A stretch of 64,000 nucleotides of DNA from Pedobacter sp. Leaf41. Lineage in GTDB: Bacteria; Bacteroidota; Bacteroidia; Sphingobacteriales; Sphingobacteriaceae. Of the stretch, positions 45,178-54,400 are shown piece after piece. A model generated the notes under the pieces. It made no database searches. It had not been told where the DNA came from and saw only the letters and a list, made by a program, of their open reading frames with translations. The stretch spans positions 620,972 to 684,971 of the forward strand of contig NZ_LMLE01000006.1 of the NCBI RefSeq assembly GCF_001422545.1, given 5' to 3'. The position numbers were made by a program, and so were the translations under genes. Numbering within the stretch: position 1 is the stretch's first letter; every line of letters begins with the position of its first letter.

Positions 45178-45206
45178 TTCAAATCTTTCTAAAATTTTTA
45201 ACTCAA

Positions 45207-46262
45207 ATGGATAACAATTTCGAACTAGATTCTAACCCGCATACGCGGTTAAATATTTTAACCGGAGAATGGGTGTTAGTATCTCCTCACCGTACCAAGC
45301 GCCCTTGGCAAGGCAAGTTAGAAGATTTAACACCGGATAATAGGCCTGAATATGACCAGAAATGTTATTTATGTCCAGGTAATGAGAGGGCAGATGGAGA
45401 TACCAACCCCGAATACACCGAGAGTTTTGTGTTCAAAAACGATTTCTCTGCACTTTTGGAAAATACACCAGAAGGAATATTCAATGAAGAGGATTTATTG
45501 GTAGCAACAAATCAGAAAGGGCTTTGTAAAGTAATCAGTTTCAGTCCAAAACATAACTTAACCTTGCCCGAAATGAAAACCATGGAAATATCGGCTGTGG
45601 TTTCGTTATGGCAAAAGGAATTTGATAGTTTATCAGAGTTTGAATGGATTAAATATATTCAGATTTTTGAAAATAAAGGTGAGATCATGGGCTGCAGCAA
45701 TCCACATCCACACGGACAGATTTGGGCTCAAAGCGATATTCCTGCAGAAATTGCAAAAGAAACCGAACGACAAAAAAACTATTACGCCATACATCGCCAG
45801 AGCTTATTATCAGCCTACCTAAAACTTGAACTGAAAAAACAAGAAAGAATCATTTACGAAAATCAACATTTCGTGGTAGTGGTTCCATTTTGGGCAGTTT
45901 GGCCGTATGAAACGATGATCATTTCAAAAAGGCATATCACAAGCATTAAATATTTTACCAAAGCAGAATGCGAGTCGTTGGCAGATGCGATTAAAATCTT
46001 AACAGTGAAATATGATAATCTTTTTGAAACCGCATTTCCTTACTCAGCTGGAATGCATCAGTCGCCGGTAAATAGTGGTGATTTTCCTGAATGGCACTGG
46101 CATATGCATTTTTATCCTCCTTTGTTACGCTCAGCAACGGTAAAAAAGTTCATGGTTGGATACGAAATGTTGGCTAGTCCTCAAAGAGATATCACCGCAG
46201 AGTTTGCCGCCAAAAGGCTAAAAGAAATGCCGGCTACACACTATAAATTAACCCAAAACTAA
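45207..46262 (+). CDS. galT: Galactose-1-phosphate uridylyltransferase GalT
   Basis: 351 residues from MDNNFELDSNPH. The open frame extends to an ATG at 45165, but that codon lies before the predicted transcription start (about 45184) and overlaps the -7 box region, so 45207 is the real start. Zinc/iron ligands CYLCPGNERADGD and the catalytic histidine motif GCSNPHPHGQIWA (HPH) are present, as are HSLTSIKYFT-like and MHQSPVNSGDFPEWHWHMHF segments. It exchanges galactose-1-P with UDP-glucose in the Leloir pathway. It is followed by galK after 13 bp; galE and galM are not in the window. Confidence 0.97.
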   Translation: MDNNFELDSNPHTRLNILTGEWVLVSPHRTKRPWQGKLEDLTPDNRPEYDQKCYLCPGNERADGDTNPEYTESFVFKNDFSALLENTPEGIFNEEDLLVATNQKGLCKVISFSPKHNLTLPEMKTMEISAVVSLWQKEFDSLSEFEWIKYIQIFENKGEIMGCSNPHPHGQIWAQSDIPAEIAKETERQKNYYAIHRQSLLSAYLKLELKKQERIIYENQHFVVVVPFWAVWPYETMIISKRHITSIKYFTKAECESLADAIKILTVKYDNLFETAFPYSAGMHQSPVNSGDFPEWHWHMHFYPPLLRSATVKKFMVGYEMLASPQRDITAEFAAKRLKEMPATHYKLTQN

Positions 46263-46275
46263 AAAAAAATCAGTT

Positions 46276-47427
46276 ATGGATATTGAACGACTAAAAGCTT
46301 CCTTCAAAAACCTTTTTCAAGCGGAGCCAATCATTGTAAAATCGCCTGGTAGAATTAATATTATTGGCGAACATACCGATTACAATGGAGGCTTTGTGAT
46401 GCCTGCTGCCATAAACAAAGCCATTTATGTTGCTGTTTCTAAACGGACAGATAACGAAATCCATCTTTATTCAGAAAGCTATCAGCAATTTCACCACTGT
46501 AGTATTGAAAGCATTGAGAAATCAGGCAAAGGCTGGGCAAACTATATCTTAGGTGTTGCAGATCAGCTAAAGAAGAGAGGTTATAAGTTTGGTGGATTTA
46601 ATCTTTATTTGGATGGTAACGTTCCGCTAGGAGCTGGCTTGTCTTCTTCTGCTGCATTGGAGTGTGCTACTGTATTTGCCATTGATTATCTCAACAACCT
46701 CGGTATCTCTCAAATGGATAGGGCGCTAATCTCACAGAAAGCGGAGCATGTTTTTGCAGGCGTGAACTGCGGGATTATGGATCAATTTGCTTCCGTTTTT
46801 GGTAAAAAAGATTATGCCGTAATGCTGGATTGCCGTTCGATGAAATACGTTTACATCCCCCTTAAGTTAGATGGCTATAAATTGGTTTTATTAAATACGA
46901 ATGTTAAACATTCACTGTCCGACTCGGCATACAACACCAGAAGATCGCAATGCGAACAAGGGGTAGCATGGGTAAGCGAATTTGTTGCGGGTGTAACGAG
47001 CTTACGGGATGTTAACCGAGTTATGCTTGAGCAATACGTTAAGCCAAAAAGTTTAGAGGTTTTCCAGAAATGTAACTTCGTAGTAGAAGAAATTGAAAGA
47101 GTAGTGAAATCTGCTGATCAACTTGCAAATGGCGATCTTGCCGCTTTAGGTAATCTGATGTTCCAAACCCATGAAGGCCTGAGCAAAGATTATGAGGTGA
47201 GTTGCGCTGAACTTGATTTTCTGGTAGAACTTGTAAAAAATGACAATGCTGTTCTTGGCGCACGAATGATGGGAGGTGGGTTTGGAGGCTGTACCATCAA
47301 TATTGTAAAAGATGAAGCTATTGACGAACTGATTGTTCGGGCGAAAATAGACTATAAAAAGCGATTCAATCTGGAACTTGATGCCTACGTGGTACAAACA
47401 GATAATGGATCCGAGTTGGTTACTTAA
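46276..47427 (+). CDS. galK: Galactokinase GalK
   Basis: 383 residues, GHMP kinase. Galactokinase signature GRINIIGEHTDYNGGFV, phosphate-binding loop GAGLSSSAALE, catalytic Asp in NCGIMDQFASVFG, and C-terminal GHMP motif MGGGFGGCTINIV. It phosphorylates galactose at C1 with ATP in the cytoplasm. Second gene of the galTK operon, 13 bp after galT. Terminated by a convergent hairpin shared with the RRM gene. Confidence 0.97.
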   Translation: MDIERLKASFKNLFQAEPIIVKSPGRINIIGEHTDYNGGFVMPAAINKAIYVAVSKRTDNEIHLYSESYQQFHHCSIESIEKSGKGWANYILGVADQLKKRGYKFGGFNLYLDGNVPLGAGLSSSAALECATVFAIDYLNNLGISQMDRALISQKAEHVFAGVNCGIMDQFASVFGKKDYAVMLDCRSMKYVYIPLKLDGYKLVLLNTNVKHSLSDSAYNTRRSQCEQGVAWVSEFVAGVTSLRDVNRVMLEQYVKPKSLEVFQKCNFVVEEIERVVKSADQLANGDLAALGNLMFQTHEGLSKDYEVSCAELDFLVELVKNDNAVLGARMMGGGFGGCTINIVKDEAIDELIVRAKIDYKKRFNLELDAYVVQTDNGSELVT

Positions 47428-47437
47428 ATTTTAGTTG

Positions 47438-47472
47438 ATAAATAAGGTTTAAATAATATAGGCCTTATTTAT
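47438..47472. terminator. Convergent terminator between galK and the RRM gene
   Basis: Ten-bp stem ATAAATAAGG (47438-47447) with CCTTATTTAT (47463-47472) and a 15-nt loop. Flanking A and T residues allow use in both directions, though the T tract is modest. Confidence 0.55.
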
Positions 47473-47503
47473 TCTGGTTGCAATTAATTTCACACTGGGT
47501 ATT

Positions 47504-47824
47504 TTAACGTTGCATTCTTGGTCTTTTACTTTTTTGAGGCTGTGAACCAGAAGGTTTTGGCTTAAATACTTTCTTCGGTGCTTCTTCAGCGCTTTGTTTC
47601 ACTGTAATTACATTTCCTTTAAAGGTTTCACCATTTAACATAGAAATAATATTGCTAGCATCTGATTGATTGAGTACTTCTATAAAGGCATAACCCTTAC
47701 ATTTTCCGGTTGCTCTATCTCTAACAATTTTTATGGTTTCAATTTTACCATGTAGGCTGATAAAAATTGCCAGATCCATTTCCTGGATATTATCTGCTAA
47801 ACCACCGACAAAAAGCTTAATCAT
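47504..47824 (-). CDS. RNA-binding protein with one RRM domain
   Basis: 106 residues. A single RRM with RNP2 (KLFVGGL) and RNP1 (KCKGYAFIEV) and the usual beta-alpha spacing, then a basic Lys/Pro/Arg-rich tail (KPKPSGSQPQKSKRPRMQR). Small RRM proteins are widespread in Bacteroidetes and may act as RNA chaperones in the absence of canonical Hfq. A -7 box lies at 47943-47936, implying a leader of about 105 nt, which would suit post-transcriptional or cold-type control. It converges on galK. Confidence 0.93.
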   Translation of the reverse strand: MIKLFVGGLADNIQEMDLAIFISLHGKIETIKIVRDRATGKCKGYAFIEVLNQSDASNIISMLNGETFKGNVITVKQSAEEAPKKVFKPKPSGSQPQKSKRPRMQR

Positions 47825-47935
47825 ATTAAGAAAGTTAATCTAAGGATAATTTTAATTATTAATATGACCTGATAATCGCCATTTATATTAATAATGTTGC
47901 AAAATAAGCAATATTAAAGGAGAAACAAATGTAAT

Positions 47936-47943
47936 TGACCTCT
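47936..47943 (-). promoter_or_regulatory. Possible -7 box (TACATTTG) of the RRM gene
   Basis: Minus-strand TAnnTTTG match predicting a leader of about 105 nt. No good TTG -33 element is visible. On the plus strand the same bases hold an ATG-TAA start-stop codon pair. Confidence 0.35.
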
Positions 47944-48259
47944 TTTTTTACGAAACTTATTGAATTATAGTAGTTTAATATTGTTAAAAAAATCAGTAAG
48001 GCGATTTATTGGTTCCAAAGGTTCAACATCTCATTAAATATGTTTACTATCAGTCATTTTATTTGGTATTGATTATCACGCGAGATATTCAAAATTTTTA
48101 TAACCGGTCGCCACTTCTAATCAGAATAGATGGACTTTGGATTACTTTTTCAAGCAGAATGAGTTCTTCCTCTAAGAGCCAACATGCTTCAATTGGCCTG
48201 AAACTGGGTTTTTGATATTACGGCAAGGAATTTGTTAAGGATTTGGAAAAAATAAGATT
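47944..48259. other. Gap upstream of the OmpA lipoprotein gene, no supported gene
   Basis: An open frame at 48009-48215 (plus) has no protein character. A minus-strand open stretch at 48098-48217 has coding-like composition but no start. The region is AT-rich and should hold the OmpA promoter, which I cannot place. Confidence 0.4.
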
Positions 48260-49123
48260 ATGAAAATATACAAATCATTCCCATTAGTGCTTCTGGCGAT
48301 TGTACTGGTATCTGGTTGTGTTAGCAACAAAAAATATACAGAGTTGCAGGATACTTATGCTAAACTCAGAGAACGAAACCAGGAGCTGAGTAATAAATAT
48401 CAGGATAGTCAAAGAGAAATTACTGGTGTAACCAGCAGGGTTAAAAGTTTAGAAGAACAAATTGCATCAGAAAAAGCAAATGTGACCTCCCTTCAAGATG
48501 CATTGAATAAATGTTTAAGTTCAAGCAGCCAGGGAAATGTTAACATTTCAAAATTGGTTGATGAAATCAACAGTTCAAATAAATACATCAAGCAATTGGT
48601 TAATGCTAAAAACAAAAGCGACTCACTCAACATGGTGTTAACAAATAACTTAACCCGCTCATTAAGTAGGGAAGAATTAAGTGATGTTGATGTTCAAGTA
48701 TTAAAAGGCGTAGTGTACATCTCTTTGGCCGACAATATGTTATATAAATCAGGTGGATTTGAAGTAAGCGATAAAGCAGGAGAAACCCTAAGTAAAATCG
48801 CTAAAATTATTCAAGATTACAGTTCTTATGATGTACTAATCGAAGGTAACACAGATAATGTTCCAATTTCGCAGCCTAATATTCGCAACAATTGGGATTT
48901 AAGTGCTCTACGTGCTTCTTCTGTTGTTCAGGTATTACAAAACAAATATTCTGTCGATCCAAAACGTTTGACGGCAGGTGGAAGAGGTGAATACAATCCG
49001 GTGGCCGATAATAATACGCCAGCTGGTAAGGCTAAGAACAGACGGACTCAAATCATCATAACCCCTAAATTAGATCAATTTATGGATCTGATTGGCAAAG
49101 CACCCGAAGCATCTCAAAAATAA
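48260..49123 (+). CDS. OmpA-family peptidoglycan-binding lipoprotein
   Basis: 287 residues. Lipoprotein signal with lipobox VSGCVS, a coiled-coil stalk at about 25-120 (QDTYAKLRERNQELSNKYQD, KSLEEQIASEKANVTSLQD) and a C-terminal OmpA/MotB domain (VLIEGNTDNVPISQ, NWDLSALRASSVVQVLQNKY, RLTAGGRGEYNPVADN, AKNRRTQIIITP) that binds the peptidoglycan diaminopimelate. It probably anchors the outer membrane. Monocistronic with a terminator 20 bp after the stop. Confidence 0.93.
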   Translation: MKIYKSFPLVLLAIVLVSGCVSNKKYTELQDTYAKLRERNQELSNKYQDSQREITGVTSRVKSLEEQIASEKANVTSLQDALNKCLSSSSQGNVNISKLVDEINSSNKYIKQLVNAKNKSDSLNMVLTNNLTRSLSREELSDVDVQVLKGVVYISLADNMLYKSGGFEVSDKAGETLSKIAKIIQDYSSYDVLIEGNTDNVPISQPNIRNNWDLSALRASSVVQVLQNKYSVDPKRLTAGGRGEYNPVADNNTPAGKAKNRRTQIIITPKLDQFMDLIGKAPEASQK

Positions 49124-49143
49124 AATAACGAATTAGTTAAGCT

Positions 49144-49181
49144 AAGAGCCTGGTCATTTTATTGATTCAGGCTCTTTTTTT
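49144..49181 (+). terminator. Intrinsic terminator after the OmpA gene
   Basis: AAGAGCCTG (49144-49152) pairs with CAGGCTCTT (49168-49176), followed by a T run to 49181. Confidence 0.8.
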
Positions 49182-49296
49182 ATTACAAATTATATCAAAT
49201 TAATAACCATATCAATCTAATCAATAAAAAATTTCATCCGCATCACAATTCATTCAAACATTTTCTATCCTTTAGCGATTGTTCATATACAAAATT

Positions 49297-49530
49297 ATGG
49301 AAGAGCTAATCAATCAATTAAAAAAATATTTAGGAAACAGGGTTGAAGAAGTGCGAAGCAAAGGACCTGCCGAGGTGGAAATAGTTATCGGGGAAATGGA
49401 AGATGTTGATCAGCTTTCTGCTGATCTTAAAACTCATATCGGGGAAATTGTAGACGAAATCACGTTAGCAAAAATTGATTTTGTTACCCCTGAAGGAAAG
49501 GAAATCTACAGCTTTGCGCTAAACCAATAA
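49297..49530 (+). CDS. Small conserved-looking protein of unknown function upstream of treZ
   Basis: 77 residues from MEELINQLKKYLGNR; an in-frame TTG at 49279 is less likely. The sequence is acidic and amphipathic (VEIVIGEMEDVDQLSADLKT, EITLAKIDFVTPEGKEI), predicted as a small alpha-beta protein. No signal peptide and no family recognised. It stops 11 bp before treZ and shares its direction, so it belongs to the trehalose operon and may regulate or stabilise an enzyme of it, which is conjecture. Confidence 0.65.
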   Translation: MEELINQLKKYLGNRVEEVRSKGPAEVEIVIGEMEDVDQLSADLKTHIGEIVDEITLAKIDFVTPEGKEIYSFALNQ

Positions 49531-49541
49531 TATCAGGTATT

Positions 49542-51416
49542 ATGAAAATAGATATCCGAAAGCGAAGCATTGGTTTGAATTTTTTGAAAAATAATAAAGT
49601 CGAAATCTGGCTTTGGGCTCCAAGTGCTAACAATGTATCATTATTAATTACAGAAAAAGACTTAGAAATACCATTATTGAAACAAAATTTTGGTTACTGG
49701 TATGCGCTCTCATCTTATATTTCCGAAGGTGATCAATACTCTTTTAAAATCTGGCAATCTGGTGAAACAAACGAAGATCTTTCTGATGCAAAATTTATCA
49801 CAAGAGCAGATCCTGCATCAATTTACCAAAAAGATGGCATTTCTGGAATGTCAACTGCGTTAAATTTGAAATCATTTCATTGGACAGATAAAGAATGGAA
49901 GGGCATCTCGTTAGAAGATTATATTATTTACGAGCTTCACACTGGTACTTTTACTCCTGATGGAGATTTTAAATCCATTGAAAACAAACTGGATTATTTA
50001 GTTGATTTGGGCATAAATGCGATCGAAATCATGCCTGTGGCACAATTTCCTGGCAACCGCAACTGGGGTTACGATGGTGTATATCCGTTTGCTGCACAAA
50101 ATACCTATGGCGGCCCAACAGAATTACAGCATCTGGTAAGCCTTTGTCACGAAAAGGGCATTGCAGTGATTTTGGATGTAGTTTACAATCATTTAGGACC
50201 GGAAGGAAATTACTTCAGCGATTTTGGGCCCTATTTTACGGATAAATATCATACTCCCTGGGGCAGCGCAATCAATTTTGATGATGAAAAATGCGACCCC
50301 GTAAGGCAGTATTATATCGAAAACGTATTGATGTGGTTTCGCGATTTCCATATCGATGCGTTGAGACTAGATGCCGTTCATGCGATTAAGGATGGAAGTG
50401 CCAAGCACATTTTAAGAGAAATTAAGGAAAACGTAAACCTTCTTTCTGAAACTGTTGGCAGGGATTTCAATCTTATAGTTGAACTTGATTTAAATGATAA
50501 TAAATACATCAATCCAATAGAGCAGGGTGGTTACGGCATGGATGCACAATGGATCGACGAATTCCATCATGCGCTTCGCGTAACTGCGGGTCAACGTAAA
50601 TACGGCTATTATTCAGATTTCGATGGAATTGAGCATTTGGGTAAAGCCCTAACAGATGCTTACGTATATGATGGTCAGTTTTCGGCTCATCGAGAAAAGC
50701 AATTCGGAACAAAAGCAAAAGACAATCCTGGAAAGCAATTTATCGTTTTCTCTCAAAACCACGATCAGGTTGGCAATAGAATGCTTGGCGAGCGGACAAG
50801 CCAGCTTGTAAGTTTTGAAATGCTAAAGCTGATGGCTGCAACTGTATTTGTGAGTCCTTATCTACCACTCATTTTTATGGGTGAAGAATACGCTGAAGAA
50901 AATCCGTTTATGTTTTTTATCTCACATATTGATGAAGAACTGGTCGGACTAGTAAGGGAAGGGAGAAAAAGAGAATTTGCCGCATTCCACAACGGTGAAG
51001 AAGTTCCTGATCCGCAAAGTGAGGAAACATTTAATTATTCAAAACTAAATTGGCAAAGCCAGCTTCAGGGTAAACACCAGATCATGCACGCATTTTATAA
51101 GGCAATTATAAAGCTGCGAAAATCCTTACCTGCATTGGCCCATCTTAACCGTCAACAATTAAAGGTTGATGTTTATCGAGATCAAAATTGTTTAACGATG
51201 ATCCGATGGCATCAAAATCAAAAAGTATTATGCGCATTAAATTTTTCAAAGCAACAGCAAGTTTTGCCGATCTTGAATGGATTGGATTATAAACTTATTT
51301 TAAATTCTGCAGGCGATCAGTGGGGAGGAAACCACAATAACGATGTAGATTTTACAGATAATGCCCTCAACATTTTTCCAGAATCGATCCTAATTTTTAC
51401 TAGCCAAAATGTTTAA
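49542..51416 (+). CDS. treZ: Malto-oligosyltrehalose trehalohydrolase TreZ
   Basis: 624 residues, GH13 subfamily 10. N-terminal CBM48-like domain (VEIWLWAPSANNVSLLIT), then the TIM barrel: YELHTGTFTPDGDFKSIENK, GYDGVYPFAAQNTYGGP, DVVYNHLGPEGNYF, DALRLDAVHAI (nucleophile Asp), IVELDLND (acid/base Glu) and SQNHDQVGNRMLGER. It cleaves the trehalose unit from malto-oligosyltrehalose made by TreY. The stop overlaps the start of the treY-malQ gene by 8 bp, so translation is coupled. Confidence 0.95.
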   Translation: MKIDIRKRSIGLNFLKNNKVEIWLWAPSANNVSLLITEKDLEIPLLKQNFGYWYALSSYISEGDQYSFKIWQSGETNEDLSDAKFITRADPASIYQKDGISGMSTALNLKSFHWTDKEWKGISLEDYIIYELHTGTFTPDGDFKSIENKLDYLVDLGINAIEIMPVAQFPGNRNWGYDGVYPFAAQNTYGGPTELQHLVSLCHEKGIAVILDVVYNHLGPEGNYFSDFGPYFTDKYHTPWGSAINFDDEKCDPVRQYYIENVLMWFRDFHIDALRLDAVHAIKDGSAKHILREIKENVNLLSETVGRDFNLIVELDLNDNKYINPIEQGGYGMDAQWIDEFHHALRVTAGQRKYGYYSDFDGIEHLGKALTDAYVYDGQFSAHREKQFGTKAKDNPGKQFIVFSQNHDQVGNRMLGERTSQLVSFEMLKLMAATVFVSPYLPLIFMGEEYAEENPFMFFISHIDEELVGLVREGRKREFAAFHNGEEVPDPQSEETFNYSKLNWQSQLQGKHQIMHAFYKAIIKLRKSLPALAHLNRQQLKVDVYRDQNCLTMIRWHQNQKVLCALNFSKQQQVLPILNGLDYKLILNSAGDQWGGNHNNDVDFTDNALNIFPESILIFTSQNV

Positions 51417-54400
51417 ACCGACTTCAACATACCGCATTCAATTTCATAAAGATTTTAATTTTAAATCATTAAACAACATCATTCCCTATTTACAAAAACT
51501 AGGGATCGATACCATTTACGCCTCACCGATATTTGAAGCCGTTGAAGGTAGTACTCATGGTTACGATGTTCTAAATCCACTTAGGGTAAACCCCGAAATT
51601 GGTACCGAGGATGAATTGTTAGAAATCTCCACAAAGCTAAAGGCGGCCAAGATTAGCTGGATTCAGGATATTGTTCCTAATCATATGGCATTCTCACCAA
51701 AAAATAAATGGTTAATGGATGTCTTGAAAAATGGGAGCGAGTCAAAATATGCCTCTTTTTTTGATATCGATATTTCGAATAACCAAAAACTGATGGTACC
51801 TTTTTTAGGTTCAGATCTGGAAGATGCCATTGAAAGCTCAGCGTTAAAATTAATCAAAAATAAAGGTGAATACTTTCTAAACAATGGAGATTCAAACTGG
51901 CCAATAAATCAGGCTACTCATGAAAGGCTTGCTGGTAAAAATGACGATGAAATCATCGACAAGAAACTGATCAAAGAAGTTGCAAATGAGCAATTTTATC
52001 GCCTGTGTAACTGGCAAGAAACTAATCATACCATCAATTATAGAAGGTTTTTTACAGTAAATGCACTAATCTGTTTGAATATTCAGGATCAGGAAAACTT
52101 CAACATTTACCATAAATACATTTTAGAGCTAATTAAAAAGGATATTTTTCAAGGTCTACGCATTGATCACATTGATGGACTTTATGATCCAAAAGGGTAC
52201 TTAGATAGATTGAGAAAAGCTGTTGGGGATGAAGTTTATATTGTTGTAGAGAAGATTTTGGAGCGAGATGAACAATTGCCGTCCGATTGGCCGGTACAAG
52301 GCAACACAGGATATGACTTTTTGGCCATGACAAATAATCTATTCACCAACCAAACGAATAGGGGCAAGTTCGATGAAATTTATAAAGAAATCACGGGTAA
52401 AAATCTTGATCCAAAGATATTAATAAATGAAAAAAAAGAAACTTTCCTTTTCCAATACATGCAAGGAGAGCTAAATAATTTATTTGATTTATTTACGGAT
52501 TTAAAGCTTTTTTCAACTGAAGAAATTAACAGGGTTAAGCCTGAAAAATTGAAACGGGCAATCGCAGAGCTATTGATTCAGATGCCTGTTTATCGCTATT
52601 ACAATTACAATTTTCCACTTCCAGAAAACGATAGCGAAAATTTAAAAGCATTATTGGATACCGCTGCAAATCAGGAAGACCTAAAAGAAGCTGCTTCTGC
52701 TTTAAAACGAATGTTTCTAGTGGTACCATTAGACTCGGATGCTGAATATAATGGTAAACTGAGCAAATTTTACCAGCGATTAATGCAGTTTAGCGGGCCG
52801 TTAATGGCTAAAGGCGTAGAAGATACCGTAATGTTTACCTATAATCGTTTTGTTGGACACTCGGAAGTTGGCGATGCACCAGATGCATTTGGTTTCAGTG
52901 CCAGCGAATTCCATAAGAAAATGGTTGACCGTCAGTTGCATTGGCCATTGTCTTTAAATGGAAGTTCTACCCACGATACCAAGAAGGGTGAAGACTTTAG
53001 AGCTAGAATAAATATACTTACCGATCTCCCGGAGGTATGGCAAGTAGCGGTTCAGGATTTTATTTCAGCAATAAAAAACTCTCAAAAACTAAACGAAATC
53101 TATAAGTCAATCCACAATAATGATTTTTATCTTATTTTCCAGACTATTTTAGGTGCTATCCCTTACCCCGGCGAGGATGCAGATGAGTTTGATAATCGTT
53201 TGATTCAGTTTATAGAAAAGGCATTAAGAGAAGCCAAGAAAAGGTCTGATTGGGCAGAACCGAATGAAGAATACGAAAAACTATTACAGGATTTCGCACT
53301 TCAATTAATTGATAAAAATGAAGAAAGCTTCTCCATAATATCTAAGCTTCTCAAACGCATTGCAGATTTTGGAATTTTAAATAGTTTGTCTCAATTGATT
53401 TTGAAATTTGTTTGTCCAGGCATCCCAGATGTTTACCAGGGAACAGAACTTTGGGACTTAAGTTTGGTTGATCCAGACAATCGCAGGCCGGTTGATTATG
53501 AAAAACGAAATCAGTTTATAAAAGAAGAATCATCGCTAAAAGAACTTTGGTCTTCAAGATACTCCGGGAAAATCAAATTATGGTTAACTAAAAAACTCAT
53601 CAATTTTAGAAAAGCGAATCAGGATGTTTTCACTAAAGGGGATTATATTCCATTAAAAGTAGAAGGTACTTATCATGATAATATTTTAGCTTTTGCTCGT
53701 AAATACAAAGAGAAATATGTTGTTATCGCGGTTCCTTTAGGCTTAGCGACGATAAGCATATCCGAAGAAATCGTGAATTTTAATTGGTTAGATACCCAGA
53801 TTATACTTCCGAAAGAGTTTCCTGCAAGCTGGCGCAACATTATAACTGAAAAAGATGAAGTAAAAGATATCCTAAACGAAAATATTTCGGTGAACCAATT
53901 ATTTGGTGATTTGCAAATTGGTTTAATTGAGCTAAAAAATAAGCCTGTTGAACGATCTGCAGGGATCCTGATGCACATTACCTCCTTACCTTCTAAATAC
54001 GGAATCGGTGATTTTGGAGCTGAAGCCAATCGATTTGTCGATTTTCTAGCAGATACAAATCAAAAATACTGGCAAATATTACCGCTAAATCCCACGAAAG
54101 TTGGAAATGGCTATAGTCCATACTCAAGTAATTCAGCTAAGGCGGGTAATATCTTACTAATTGATTTAGAGCAATTGGTAGATGAAGGTTGGCTTACGGT
54201 TGATGATTTGAATACTTCCGTTTTGCCTTTTGAAGATAAAGTTGACTTTTCTAATGTCGAGCAGACGAAATTCATGTTGCTTAAAAAAGCTTATAAAGCT
54301 TTCAAAAAGAACAATGCGGAAAATAATGACTTAGGATTTTTCAACTTCTGTACCAAAGAAAGTGAATGGCTTAACGATTTTGGTTTATATACCGCTATCA

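Noticed and set aside
45165..45206. Upstream ATG and 14-codon extension of galT
   Set aside because: Lies upstream of the transcription start predicted from the TTTG-N19-TAGCTTTG promoter and overlaps its -7 box.
48009..48215. 68-codon open frame upstream of the OmpA gene
   Set aside because: No start context, no family, composition typical of AT-rich non-coding DNA.
48098..48217. 39-codon minus-strand open stretch with protein-like composition
   Set aside because: No start codon and too short to separate from chance; kept only as a note.
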